Source: an uncultured Pseudomonadota bacterium (lineage in GTDB: Bacteria; Pseudomonadota; Alphaproteobacteria; RF32; CAG-239). Taken from it: 7,370 bases of DNA. The stretch spans positions 1 to 7,370 of the forward strand of contig CADBPX010000133.1 in NCBI GenBank assembly GCA_902796625.1. Reading direction: 5' to 3'. A model generated the notes under the pieces. It was given only the letters and a program-made list of their open reading frames with translations. It ran no database searches and was not told the origin of the DNA. This document shows positions 1-6,150 of the stretch, one piece after another. Position 1 is the stretch's first letter. Each line of letters begins with the position of its first letter. Both the position numbers and the translations under genes were made by a program.

Positions 1-28
1 CCAACACAAGTGTTTCATTTTCGCTCAT
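1..28 (-). CDS. Start of a divergent gene (partial, function unknown)
   Basis: Reading leftwards from base 28 there is an ATG followed by eight open codons (MSENETLVL) that run off the window edge. An AGAGG ribosome binding site lies five bases upstream of the ATG on the minus strand, which is the main support. The gene would be divergent from the operon starting at 204 and share the intergenic region 29-203. Nine residues are too few to name a family, so no function is offered. It could be a chance ATG. Confidence 0.4.
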
Positions 29-114
29 TTTTACCTCTTTTGCAGATATTATGGCGCAAGTTTAGCATATTTTTTTAAAATGTTTAGTTTTTTTTTGCAA
101 GCTGTGAACGGTTG

Positions 115-146
115 TTGACGTTTTATTAATGTGTTCACGTTAATAT
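115..146 (+). promoter_or_regulatory. Candidate promoter of the membrane protein-yejAB operon
   Basis: A good -35-like TTGACG (115-120) is followed by TAATAT (141-146). The 20-bp spacer is longer than the sigma-70 optimum; a register using GTTAAT (139-144) gives 18 bp but a poorer -10. The block lies about 60 bases before the first start codon in an AT-rich, gene-free stretch. It overlaps a near-perfect direct repeat, TGTTGACGTT (113-122) and TGTTCACGTT (132-141), 19 bp apart, which could be a tandem operator on one face of the helix. The location is plausible, the exact boxes uncertain. Confidence 0.35.
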
Positions 147-156
147 AAGATGACTA

Positions 157-174
157 AAGCTCTGTTTGGAGCTT
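157..174 (+). other. 5'-leader hairpin upstream of the operon
   Basis: AAGCTC (157-162) and GAGCTT (169-174) form a 6-bp stem with a TGTTTG loop between the candidate promoter and the first gene. It is followed by GATTTGAC rather than a T-run, so it is unlikely to terminate transcription. It would sit near the 5' end of the mRNA and may affect stability. Seen directly; its function is inferred and weak. Confidence 0.3.
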
Positions 175-203
175 GATTTGACTATATTGCAGGGGATAAT
201 GTA

Positions 204-1553
204 ATGTTGATGTTTGCATTTTTTACGGCGGTTTTTTCATCGACCAGTTGGTTGATATACGCAATTTTGTTTGTGCGCTCCAAATTAGAAGCCGAAGGGC
301 TGTGGGAGCAAAGTCCGGAAATGATGTTAACATTGGTTTGCGTAGTAGCCTTGCCGATTTTGGTAATTTGGCTGATTTTCGGTTTTTTCTGCCAATTTTT
401 AAACAATCGCAGTATGAACCGCAAACAAAATGAACTTCTCACCCAACTGCAAAAGAATCAAGACTATACCGATTTAGTGGTGCGGGTAATGCTCGATGCC
501 GAACACGAAATCAAAGATGGCTTTGTCATCAATAAATTTGATACCCTGATAAATGACATGAATGAAGCTTTAGGCGAAGTTATACAGCGTTGTAACATTG
601 CCTCGTCGGCTCAATTAGACTTGCTGTGGCAACGAGTTGGCCGTGGTGAAAGGTGGTCTTTGGGTAAAGCAGTTTTGGAAGCCAGCAAAAGTCAAAGCAC
701 CTTTGATGCGTGGGTGCGTGAAAAAGTTAATCGTGATAAAGTGTTCCGCGGTTCATTACTGGAATTTTGCTCGCGTTACCAAAACTTATTGCAGCTTTTA
801 GAAAAACACGACCGCGATCGCATATTTTTGCGCATGATTGAAAGCGGTGTATTGGGCAAAGTTTATTCGATTATTGCCCCGCTGACCGAAGGAATTGGCA
901 GTATAAGCGTTTCGGCGGCCGATCGCCTGACGGCTCATGACACAACCGAACAAAAGTCCGATTACACTTCTGCTCTGAAATTAGCCACCATGGAAGAACC
1001 AAAAGCTCAAAACACAATTGTTAATGTTGACCGCGATGACGAAGAATTTGCGCAAGATGATGACGATTCTTACACAGAAACACGCCCATCTTTTCTTTCT
1101 AAACTCAATCCGTTTAAGCGGCGGCAAGATGATACTGACGGTTTTGATGAAGCGGAACAAGATCCGTTTTTCCAAGCTCTGCACAACAGTTTTCAAGGCA
1201 ATCCTGCCGGTGATTCCCGTTCGGAAGTCAGCTTGAGTGAACCGTCATTTAATCGTGACGAACCAAGCTTTTCCGCTGCTGAATTTAAGCCGGTAGAGCT
1301 TCCGAAGTTTGAAAGCATCACTCAGCCTGATCCTGAGCCTTCATTAAATGCGGCCAATGAAACAGCATCTGGCAGCACCTTGACGGCCTCGCGCGATGAA
1401 TTTCCGTCGCAAAACCGTATGCCATCGCAAAATACTGTAAGCGAACCCCATTTTTCCGGAACTTCTGAAACAATGCCTCGTGCCGCATCTAATGATGATG
1501 AAGATCTGGTTTATCCTTTCGGCGGTTGGACAGATGAGAAAAATTATCGCTAG
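204..1553 (+). CDS. Two-helix membrane protein with long acidic disordered tail (unrecognised)
   Basis: I do not recognise a named family. The 449-residue protein has two strongly hydrophobic segments, residues about 2-24 and 41-64, then a basic stretch (NRKQNELLTQLQKNQ) starting a charged, probably helical region to about residue 230. That region includes a WQRVGRGERWSLGKAVLEA block and a HDRDRIFLRMIESGVLGKVY block that look like folded-domain motifs. From about residue 240 to the end it is low-complexity and rich in Asp, Glu, Ser and Pro, with an acidic cluster (DRDDEEFAQDDDD, near 275-290). It finishes with a distinct DLVYPFGGWTDEKNYR, which may be a conserved docking tail. The start is backed by AGGGG eight bases before the ATG. 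It is the first gene of the operon, and its last 20 bp overlap the start of yejA, implying translational coupling. A role with the transporter is only inferred. The bulk is probably cytoplasmic. Confidence 0.85.
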   Translation: MLMFAFFTAVFSSTSWLIYAILFVRSKLEAEGLWEQSPEMMLTLVCVVALPILVIWLIFGFFCQFLNNRSMNRKQNELLTQLQKNQDYTDLVVRVMLDAEHEIKDGFVINKFDTLINDMNEALGEVIQRCNIASSAQLDLLWQRVGRGERWSLGKAVLEASKSQSTFDAWVREKVNRDKVFRGSLLEFCSRYQNLLQLLEKHDRDRIFLRMIESGVLGKVYSIIAPLTEGIGSISVSAADRLTAHDTTEQKSDYTSALKLATMEEPKAQNTIVNVDRDDEEFAQDDDDSYTETRPSFLSKLNPFKRRQDDTDGFDEAEQDPFFQALHNSFQGNPAGDSRSEVSLSEPSFNRDEPSFSAAEFKPVELPKFESITQPDPEPSLNAANETASGSTLTASRDEFPSQNRMPSQNTVSEPHFSGTSETMPRAASNDDEDLVYPFGGWTDEKNYR

Positions 1554-3330
1554 TTTTATTGTTGCATCAATTTGCCTGGCAAGTTCTGCGGTCACGGCTA
1601 AAATCTATGATCGCATTGCCTTATACGGCCAATCCAAATACCCGAAAAACTTTTCCGCATACGAATATGTAAATCCTAAGGCTCCGCAAGGCGGACGCAT
1701 TGTTTTGCCGGCATACGGCACCTTTGATAATTTCAATCCTTATATATTTAAGGGAGTGGCGGCCACCTTTGTTACTCAATTAGGACTTGAAACATTGGGC
1801 ACCTCACCGGTTGATGATCCGTTTACGGTTTATCCTTTACTGGCCAAACAGTTTGATTTACCGGCAGATAAATCCTATGTTGGCTTCATTTTGAACGAAA
1901 ATGCGCGATTTTCCGACGGAACTCCGGTTACGGCTGACGATGTTATTTTCAGCTTTAAGGCGATAACCGAACAAGGTTCTCCAATATATAAGATGTACTA
2001 TACTGATGTTGACCGAGTAGAAAAAATCGGCGCGCGCGAAGTTCGATTTTATTTCAAAAAAAACACCAAAAACAAAGAATTGCCGATGATTTTATCGCAA
2101 TTTGCCGTTTTTTCACAAAAAGATTGGGAAGGAAAAGATTTTGCCGCTCCGAGTTTAAAAGTTCCCTTAGGCTCCGGCCCATACGTTGTCAGCGATTTTC
2201 AAGTAAACAAATATGTTGAGCTGAAAAAAAATCCGCATTATTGGGGAAAAAATTTGCCGACACGCCGCGGTTTCTTCAACTTTGAGCGAGTACGTTATGA
2301 CTATTATCAGGACACCACGGTAACTTTACAAGCCTTATTTGCCGGAAATATTGATGTGCGCGAGGAATACATTGCTAAAATATGGATGACCGGCTACAAC
2401 AACGATTTAATTAAATCCGGACAAATTATCAAGGAAGAAATTCAACACAATGAACCGGCAATTTTGCAAAATTTTGCCTTTAACATTCGCCGCAACAAAT
2501 TTAAGGATCGGCGGGTTCGCAAAGCGATTGATCTGGCCTTTAATTATGAATGGGCCAATGAAAAACTCTTTTACAGCCAGTATAAGCGATTGTACAGTTA
2601 TTTTACCAACACCGGCATGGAAGCGACCGGTTTACCGCAGGGCAAGGAGCTGGAAATTTTAAGCCGATACCGCGATCAACTGCCGGAAGATGTTTTTACC
2701 AAGCCCTACGAGCCAACCGTCAATCCTGACATTTACAATTCTCGTGAAAATTTAAAAAAGGCCGTTAAATTACTACAAGAGGCCGGATATGACTTTGTAG
2801 ACGGCAGAATGGTAAATCTCAAAACCAACGAACCGCTGGAATTTGAAGTTTTAAGCAATTCGGCCAACGGCTCAACATTTACCAAAGTAATGCTGCCGTT
2901 TATTGAAAATTTGCGCAAAATCGGCATAAAAGCGGTATTTCACAATTTAGAGGTTAATATTTTTAAAAATCGGTTAGATAATTTTGATTACGATATGGCG
3001 ATTGTTTCATATCGGGTTTCGCAGCTTCCGGGCAACGAACAGCGTGAATATTGGGGCAGCCAATCTGCCGATATGCCGGGAAGCAATAATGTAATCGGCA
3101 TAAAAAATGCCGTTGTTGATGATTTGATTAAAGGCTTGATCGCGGCTGACGAAAAAGATGAATATGTTGCGTATGTTAAAGCATTAGACCGAGTTTTACT
3201 GCATGAAAATTATATGATTTTCCAATGGTATTCTCCATATTCTCGTGTTGCCTATCGCAACAAATTCGGCCAACCGCAAACAAATTTAAAAATCGGATTT
3301 CAACCGTTTTTATGGTGGGCAAAGGATTAA
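1534..3330 (+). CDS. yejA: YejA-like periplasmic peptide/microcin C-binding protein
   Basis: This is the extracellular solute-binding protein (family 5, oligopeptide type) of a Yej ABC importer. The Escherichia coli homologue binds peptide-like cargo such as microcin C. I chose the ATG at 1534, not the longer frame from 1480, because it gives a clean signal peptide: MRKIIASFIVASICLASSAVTA, with likely cleavage after A22. The precursor is 598 residues, close to E. coli YejA. Recognisable blocks are YVNPKAPQGG (45-54), GTFDNFNPY (62-70), RFSDGTPVTADDV (125-137), the FNFERVRYDYYQD region, NIRR..FKDRRVRKAIDLAFNYEW and, near the end, ALDRVLLHENYMIFQWYSPYSR. All align well with YejA as I remember it. 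The start lies inside the end of the preceding gene (20-bp overlap) with only a weak GG-rich ribosome binding site, which suits translational coupling. yejB follows after 2 nt. The substrate in this organism is unknown. Confidence 0.93.
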   Translation: MRKIIASFIVASICLASSAVTAKIYDRIALYGQSKYPKNFSAYEYVNPKAPQGGRIVLPAYGTFDNFNPYIFKGVAATFVTQLGLETLGTSPVDDPFTVYPLLAKQFDLPADKSYVGFILNENARFSDGTPVTADDVIFSFKAITEQGSPIYKMYYTDVDRVEKIGAREVRFYFKKNTKNKELPMILSQFAVFSQKDWEGKDFAAPSLKVPLGSGPYVVSDFQVNKYVELKKNPHYWGKNLPTRRGFFNFERVRYDYYQDTTVTLQALFAGNIDVREEYIAKIWMTGYNNDLIKSGQIIKEEIQHNEPAILQNFAFNIRRNKFKDRRVRKAIDLAFNYEWANEKLFYSQYKRLYSYFTNTGMEATGLPQGKELEILSRYRDQLPEDVFTKPYEPTVNPDIYNSRENLKKAVKLLQEAGYDFVDGRMVNLKTNEPLEFEVLSNSANGSTFTKVMLPFIENLRKIGIKAVFHNLEVNIFKNRLDNFDYDMAIVSYRVSQLPGNEQREYWGSQSADMPGSNNVIGIKNAVVDDLIKGLIAADEKDEYVAYVKALDRVLLHENYMIFQWYSPYSRVAYRNKFGQPQTNLKIGFQPFLWWAKD

Positions 3331-3332
3331 AA

Positions 3333-4421
3333 ATGCGTAACTATATATTAAAAAGATTACTCTTAATACCCTTCACTTTGTGGGGGATAATCACGGTTAA
3401 TTTTGCCATTATTCAATTTGCTCCCGGCGGACCGGTTGACTATATGTTAGCGCAATACCGTGGCATGAATACGGACAGCAAATCACAATTTACGTCTGCC
3501 TCGGAAGTTAGCGCGCAAAATTCACATTCGGGCTCAACCAGTTCAAAATACGTGGGCGCCCAAGGGGTACCTGAAGATTTAATTAAGGCTTTAGAAGCTC
3601 AATTCGGCTTTGATAAACCATGGTATTATCGTTATGGTAAAATGCTGAAAGATTACTTATGCTTTGACTTTGGTAAAAGTTATTATCGCGATAAAACGAT
3701 TTTAGAGTTGATAAAAGAGCGCCTGCCGGTTTCAATTTCTTTAGGACTATGGTCAACATTGATTATTTATCTGATAGCAATTCCGCTGGGCATCAAAAAG
3801 GCGCAGTGTGACGGCTCGAAATTTGATATCGTAACCTCATTTTTAGTTGTTATCGGCTCGGCGATGCCGGTTTTTTTACTGGCGGTATTTTTTATTGTTT
3901 TTTTTGCCGGCGGTATTTATTGGCAGTGGTTTCCGTTGCGCGGGCTTGTTTCGGACAATTGGGCCAGCATGAACTTCTGGCAGCAAATCGGCGATTATTT
4001 TTGGCATATTACCTTACCGGTTTTGACGATGGTTATCGGCGGTTTTGCCGGTCTGACCATGCTGACGAAAAATTCTTTTCTTGATGAAATCAATAAGCAA
4101 TATGTCTTAACGGCTCGTGCCAAAGGAGCCTCGGAGCGGCGCATTTTATACGGTCATGTTTTTCGCAATGCCATGTTGATTATTATTGCCGGATTTCCGT
4201 CCTTGTTGATTAAAATGCTGTTTACAGGCTCTTTATTGATAGAGGTAATTTTTTCGCTCAATGGCTTAGGACTTTTGGGCTATGAAGCCATCACCACCCG
4301 CGATTATCCGGTAGTATTCGGAACGTTATATATCTTTGCGTTATTGGGGTTGGTATTAAAATTAATCAGTGATCTTACTTATTCATTAGTTGATCCGCGG
4401 ATTAACTTTGAAGCCAACTAA
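3333..4421 (+). CDS. yejB: YejB-like ABC transporter inner-membrane permease
   Basis: A 362-residue permease of the oligopeptide/dipeptide ABC importer class, nearly the length of E. coli YejB (364). It carries peptide-like substrates delivered by YejA across the inner membrane. It opens with a transmembrane helix and the typical ITVNFAIIQFAPGGPVDY. A periplasmic stretch with a Ser-rich insert follows, then about five more helices. The cytoplasmic EAA-type loop that contacts the ATPase is visible from residue 257 (YVLTARAKGASERRI..HVFRNAM), and the protein ends LVDPRINFE as in YejB. The start at 3333 is chosen because AAAGGA lies six bases upstream and the N-terminus matches the family; in-frame starts at 3225 and 3312 would overlap yejA. 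It is 2 nt downstream of yejA, so co-transcribed. The expected yejE and yejF are absent downstream; palindromic repeats begin within about 60 bp of its stop. The encoded protein itself looks complete. Confidence 0.94.
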   Translation: MRNYILKRLLLIPFTLWGIITVNFAIIQFAPGGPVDYMLAQYRGMNTDSKSQFTSASEVSAQNSHSGSTSSKYVGAQGVPEDLIKALEAQFGFDKPWYYRYGKMLKDYLCFDFGKSYYRDKTILELIKERLPVSISLGLWSTLIIYLIAIPLGIKKAQCDGSKFDIVTSFLVVIGSAMPVFLLAVFFIVFFAGGIYWQWFPLRGLVSDNWASMNFWQQIGDYFWHITLPVLTMVIGGFAGLTMLTKNSFLDEINKQYVLTARAKGASERRILYGHVFRNAMLIIIAGFPSLLIKMLFTGSLLIEVIFSLNGLGLLGYEAITTRDYPVVFGTLYIFALLGLVLKLISDLTYSLVDPRINFEAN

Positions 4422-4482
4422 AATTTAAAAAAACAACTGTCATGTCGCCCACAGCATAGATGTCAAAAAACAAAAAACAACA

Positions 4483-4533
4483 GTCATCGCTCCAAACCGC
4501 CAGGTTTGGTCAAGCGATCTTCCGCTTCTTTTT
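4483..4533 (+). repeat. Palindromic intergenic repeat, copy A
   Basis: A nested hairpin: GTC, outer stem ATCGCT (4486-4491), inner stem CCAAACC (4492-4498), GCCA loop, GGTTTGG (4503-4509), a three-base TCA bulge, AGCGAT (4513-4518), then a CTTCCGCTTCTTTTT tail. Four other elements in the window share this plan. It lies between the convergent yejB and pilin genes and could help end yejB transcription, though the T-run starts about eight bases after the stem. Confidence 0.75.
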
Positions 4534-4583
4534 AAAAGCATTCGAAGATGCCTGGACGTTTTCTGGCGAAAACGAGGCATGAC
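4534..4583 (-). repeat. Palindromic intergenic repeat, copy B (opposite orientation)
   Basis: Read on the minus strand: GTC, outer stem ATGCCT, inner stem CGTTTTC, GCCA loop, GAAAACG, TCC bulge, AGGCAT, then CTTCGAATGCTTTT. It abuts copy A tail to tail, so A and B form a larger inverted pair. Compared with copy E, the outer stem is identical. The inner stem differs on both arms (TTTTC/GAAAA versus ATTGC/GCAAT), so base pairing is kept. Confidence 0.75.
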
Positions 4584-4617
4584 AATAAAAAAACAAATAC
4601 AAAATAGGCATGTATAT

Positions 4618-4642
4618 AAAAAAGGCCTGTAATCAACAGGCC
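4618..4642 (-). terminator. Rho-independent terminator of the pilin gene
   Basis: On the minus strand GGCCTGT (4642-4636), a TGATT loop and ACAGGCC (4630-4624) form a perfect 7-bp GC-rich stem followed by six T residues (4623-4618). It lies 27 bases after the pilin stop codon. On the plus strand the same stem is followed by CTTTTCT, so it may weakly stop transcripts arriving from yejB as well. Confidence 0.85.
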
Positions 4643-4669
4643 CTTTTCTCAAGCATATACAATCGTATA

Positions 4670-5317
4670 TCAGTAATATTTCCAAGCAATTGAACATTTA
4701 TTTGCATTAGCACCCGTACAATTACAAGCGGTTGATGCAGAGGTTACCGGCATTGGAACAGCTGTTTTTCCTCCATTCGGACAAGCAACCGTACCATCAG
4801 CTGCCGCCTCCGTACCTGGACAACCTATATACATATTTGTTGCATCATCCACACTTTGACCAGCACTAGCTACTCTTATTGCTACCGGCTCACCCCAATC
4901 ATTGGAGGCAATCGACACGCAAGCTTCACGCGGCAAACCGTTGTAGATAATCATAAATGCTTTCGGATTAGATGTTTCTTTATTCAAAGCAGCTGCTAGT
5001 ACTTTAACTTCACCATTGTACGGATTTGCTAAAGTAGCGTTTGTAGTAGTCCCATCAACCGTGGATGTTATCATCTCATCAGGAATAGCTCCTGTATTTG
5101 CAGCCGCATTTGTATCTAACCCCGTATAGTCACGTTGCATTGCATACAGAGTACGAATGTTTGCGGCAATCATAGATACCTGATCAGTAATTTTGTTAAT
5201 ACGATATTTGTTCATGGCTTTCGAATAACCGGCAATACCGCCTACCGACAACACGCCGATAATGGCCAGAACGCCAAGCATTTCAATCATTGAACGACCG
5301 GATTGATTAATTTTCAT
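4670..5317 (-). CDS. Type IVb-like pilin/pseudopilin
   Basis: A 215-residue protein with a class-III (prepilin peptidase) leader. It has a short basic MKINQSG, cleavage expected after G7, Glu at mature position +5 (E12), and a hydrophobic helix about residues 10-30 running into an amphipathic helix (KAMNKYRINKITDQVSMIAANI). The mature protein would anchor in the inner membrane and assemble into a pilus or pseudopilus. The middle part (NPYNGEVKV; FMIIYNGLPREACVSIASNDWG) resembles the type IVb/PilS pattern as I recall it. Six cysteines (133, 166, 179, 198, 200, 208) suggest disulfides in the C-terminal head. The first mature residue would be Arg, not the usual Phe or Met. The start is supported by AAGGAG seven bases upstream. 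No assembly ATPase, prepilin peptidase or platform gene is nearby, so it is an orphan gene with its own promoter and terminator. Whether it is a major pilin, a minor pilin or a secretion pseudopilin cannot be told. Confidence 0.85.
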   Translation of the reverse strand: MKINQSGRSMIEMLGVLAIIGVLSVGGIAGYSKAMNKYRINKITDQVSMIAANIRTLYAMQRDYTGLDTNAAANTGAIPDEMITSTVDGTTTNATLANPYNGEVKVLAAALNKETSNPKAFMIIYNGLPREACVSIASNDWGEPVAIRVASAGQSVDDATNMYIGCPGTEAAADGTVACPNGGKTAVPMPVTSASTACNCTGANANKCSIAWKYY

Positions 5318-5324
5318 TTCATTT

Positions 5325-5330
5325 CTCCTT
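5325..5330 (-). promoter_or_regulatory. Ribosome binding site of the pilin gene
   Basis: AAGGAG on the minus strand lies seven bases before the ATG at 5317. An earlier ATG only a couple of bases from this site (the first of AATGAAATG) is out of frame and reaches TGA after one codon. The site therefore fixes 5317 as the start. Confidence 0.8.
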
Positions 5331-5354
5331 ATAAATTTGTTAATTTATGTTGTC

Positions 5355-5383
5355 ACTCTAGCACACTTTTTTGCAAAAAACAA
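5355..5383 (-). promoter_or_regulatory. Candidate promoter of the pilin gene
   Basis: On the minus strand TTGTTT (5383-5378) and TAGAGT (5360-5355) are separated by 17 bp, about 40 bases upstream of the pilin start. The spacer has T-runs and A-runs typical of AT-rich promoters, and TGC directly precedes the -10, close to an extended -10. Box matches are moderate. The gene needs its own promoter, given the terminator at 5642-5674 upstream. Confidence 0.4.
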
Positions 5384-5471
5384 TTAAGGAAAAGGATATA
5401 TTACTTTTGATATAGTCACCCCGACAACCCCGTATTTTACCATGCTTTCGGTGAAAATATAAACTAATAAT

Positions 5472-5496
5472 GTCATCGCTCCAAACCTTCAGGTTT
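5472..5496 (+). repeat. Truncated palindromic repeat, copy C
   Basis: GTCATCGCTCCAAACC is identical to the 5' half of copy A. A TTCA loop and GGTTT restore only the core of the inner stem. After that the 3' outer arm and tail are missing and copy D starts eight bases later. It looks like a decayed copy or one cut by insertion or recombination with D. Confidence 0.55.
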
Positions 5497-5504
5497 ATAT
5501 CACT

Positions 5505-5557
5505 GTCACCCCTCCGAGTGTCATTAGGCACGAGGTCAAGGGGTCTTCCGCTTCTTT
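5505..5557 (+). repeat. Palindromic repeat, copy D (divergent)
   Basis: GTC, outer stem ACCCCT (5508-5513) pairing with AGGGGT (5539-5544), an imperfect inner stem CCGAGTG/CACGAGG (five of seven pairs) around a longer loop, the three-base TCA bulge, then a CTTCCGCTTCTTT tail. The outer stem sequence differs on both arms from the other copies yet still pairs fully. That is the best evidence that the structure is what is kept. Confidence 0.65.
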
Positions 5558-5574
5558 AAATTTTTCATTTAACT

Positions 5575-5628
5575 GTCATGCCTCGATTGCGCCAGCAATC
5601 GTCCAGGCATCTTCCGATTCATTTTTTT
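5575..5628 (+). repeat. Palindromic repeat, copy E
   Basis: GTC, outer stem ATGCCT (5578-5583), inner stem CGATTGC (5584-5590), GCCA loop, GCAATCG (5595-5601), TCC bulge, AGGCAT (5605-5610), then CTTCCGATTCA and a run of seven T. It has the same plan as copies A and B and is the most complete copy upstream of the pilin gene. It lies just beyond the terminator of the ribosomal operon. Confidence 0.75.
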
Positions 5629-5641
5629 AACACCCTAAACC

Positions 5642-5674
5642 AAAAAGAGGAAAGCATACAGCCTTCCTCTTTTT
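5642..5674 (-). terminator. Terminator ending the spc ribosomal operon
   Basis: On the minus strand AAAAAGAGGAA, a G-T wobble, GC, a TGTAT loop, GC and TTCCTCTTTTT form a long stem whose 3' side ends in five T residues. It begins 20 bases after the rplO stop. The arms are A-rich and T-rich, so it can act in both directions. It marks rplO as the last gene of this transcript, with no secY following. Confidence 0.85.
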
Positions 5675-5694
5675 AAGGTCTTGTCAACGCTATC

Positions 5695-6150
5695 TTACTT
5701 TACAAAATTAACCTTACCGCCGGCTTTTTCAACTGCCGCAACAGCAGATTTAGAAGCCGAATTAACCGTAATTTCAACTTTGCTGGTAATCGCACCGCGA
5801 GCTAACAAACGAATGCCGTCCAATTTCTTGCTGATAACATTAGAAGCTAATAAGGTTTCAACCGTAATAGACGATGCATCTAACTTACCGGCATCAACAG
5901 CTTTTTGAATCGTATCCAAATTAACTACGGCAAAGGTCTTGGCAAACGGATTTTTAAAGCCATGCTTCGGCAATTGACGATAAAGCGGCATTTGACCACC
6001 CTCGAAACCGAGCTTAGCACCGCCGGAACGAGCTTTTTGACCCTTGTGACCTAAGCCGCAAGTTTTACCTTTACCCGAACCGATACCACGACCGACACGC
6101 TTGCGATTTTTGGTAGCGCCTTCGTTGTCTTTTAATTCGTTAAGTTTCAT
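5695..6150 (-). CDS. rplO: 50S ribosomal protein L15
   Basis: A 151-residue large-subunit protein that binds 23S rRNA during late 50S assembly. It has the usual basic, Gly-rich N-terminus (MKLNELKDNEGATKNRKRVG, then GRGIGSGKGKTCGLGHKGQKAR). The LGFEGGQMPLYRQLPKHGF block follows, with a C-terminal domain ending AVEKAGGKVNFVK. Length is normal for bacteria. I place the start at 6150 because MKLNEL is the canonical beginning and AAGGA sits eight bases upstream. The frame stays open to 6282, but that extension lacks conserved sequence and overlaps the structured spacer. rplO lies 172 nt after rpmD, a wide gap for this operon, and is followed by a terminator instead of secY. Confidence 0.96.
   Translation of the reverse strand: MKLNELKDNEGATKNRKRVGRGIGSGKGKTCGLGHKGQKARSGGAKLGFEGGQMPLYRQLPKHGFKNPFAKTFAVVNLDTIQKAVDAGKLDASSITVETLLASNVISKKLDGIRLLARGAITSKVEITVNSASKSAVAAVEKAGGKVNFVK

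Larger units (their letters stand above)
5318..5694. other. Gene-free spacer between pilin and rplO
   Basis: This 377-base stretch holds no supported gene. From left to right it has the pilin ribosome binding site and promoter, an AT-rich segment, and a possible decayed repeat around 5415-5455 (GTCACCCCGA against TTCGGTGA). Repeat copies C, D and E follow, and then the rplO terminator at 5642-5674. Short frames here on either strand have no ribosome binding site and cross the palindromes. Confidence 0.7.

Noticed and set aside
1480..1533. Longer yejA reading from an ATG at 1480
   Set aside because: It puts 18 residues before a clean signal peptide, lies deep inside the upstream gene and has no better ribosome binding site; 1534 gives a standard exported precursor.
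3225..3332. Longer yejB reading from 3225 or 3312
   Set aside because: These starts lie within yejA and add sequence not found in YejB; AAAGGA six bases before 3333 and the family-like MRNYILKRLLL start decide for 3333.
4437..4465. Possible further repeat copy at TGTCATGTCGCCC...GATGTC
   Set aside because: It shares only the GTCAT start; the inner stem and 3' arm of the family are not present, so it is not called.
4440..4697. 85-codon minus-strand frame covering the repeats
   Set aside because: It runs through the pilin terminator and both palindromes, has no ribosome binding site and has no recognisable protein features.
4483..5628. CRISPR array
   Set aside because: The repeated units are palindromic, differ in sequence, change orientation and lack regular unique spacers or cas genes.
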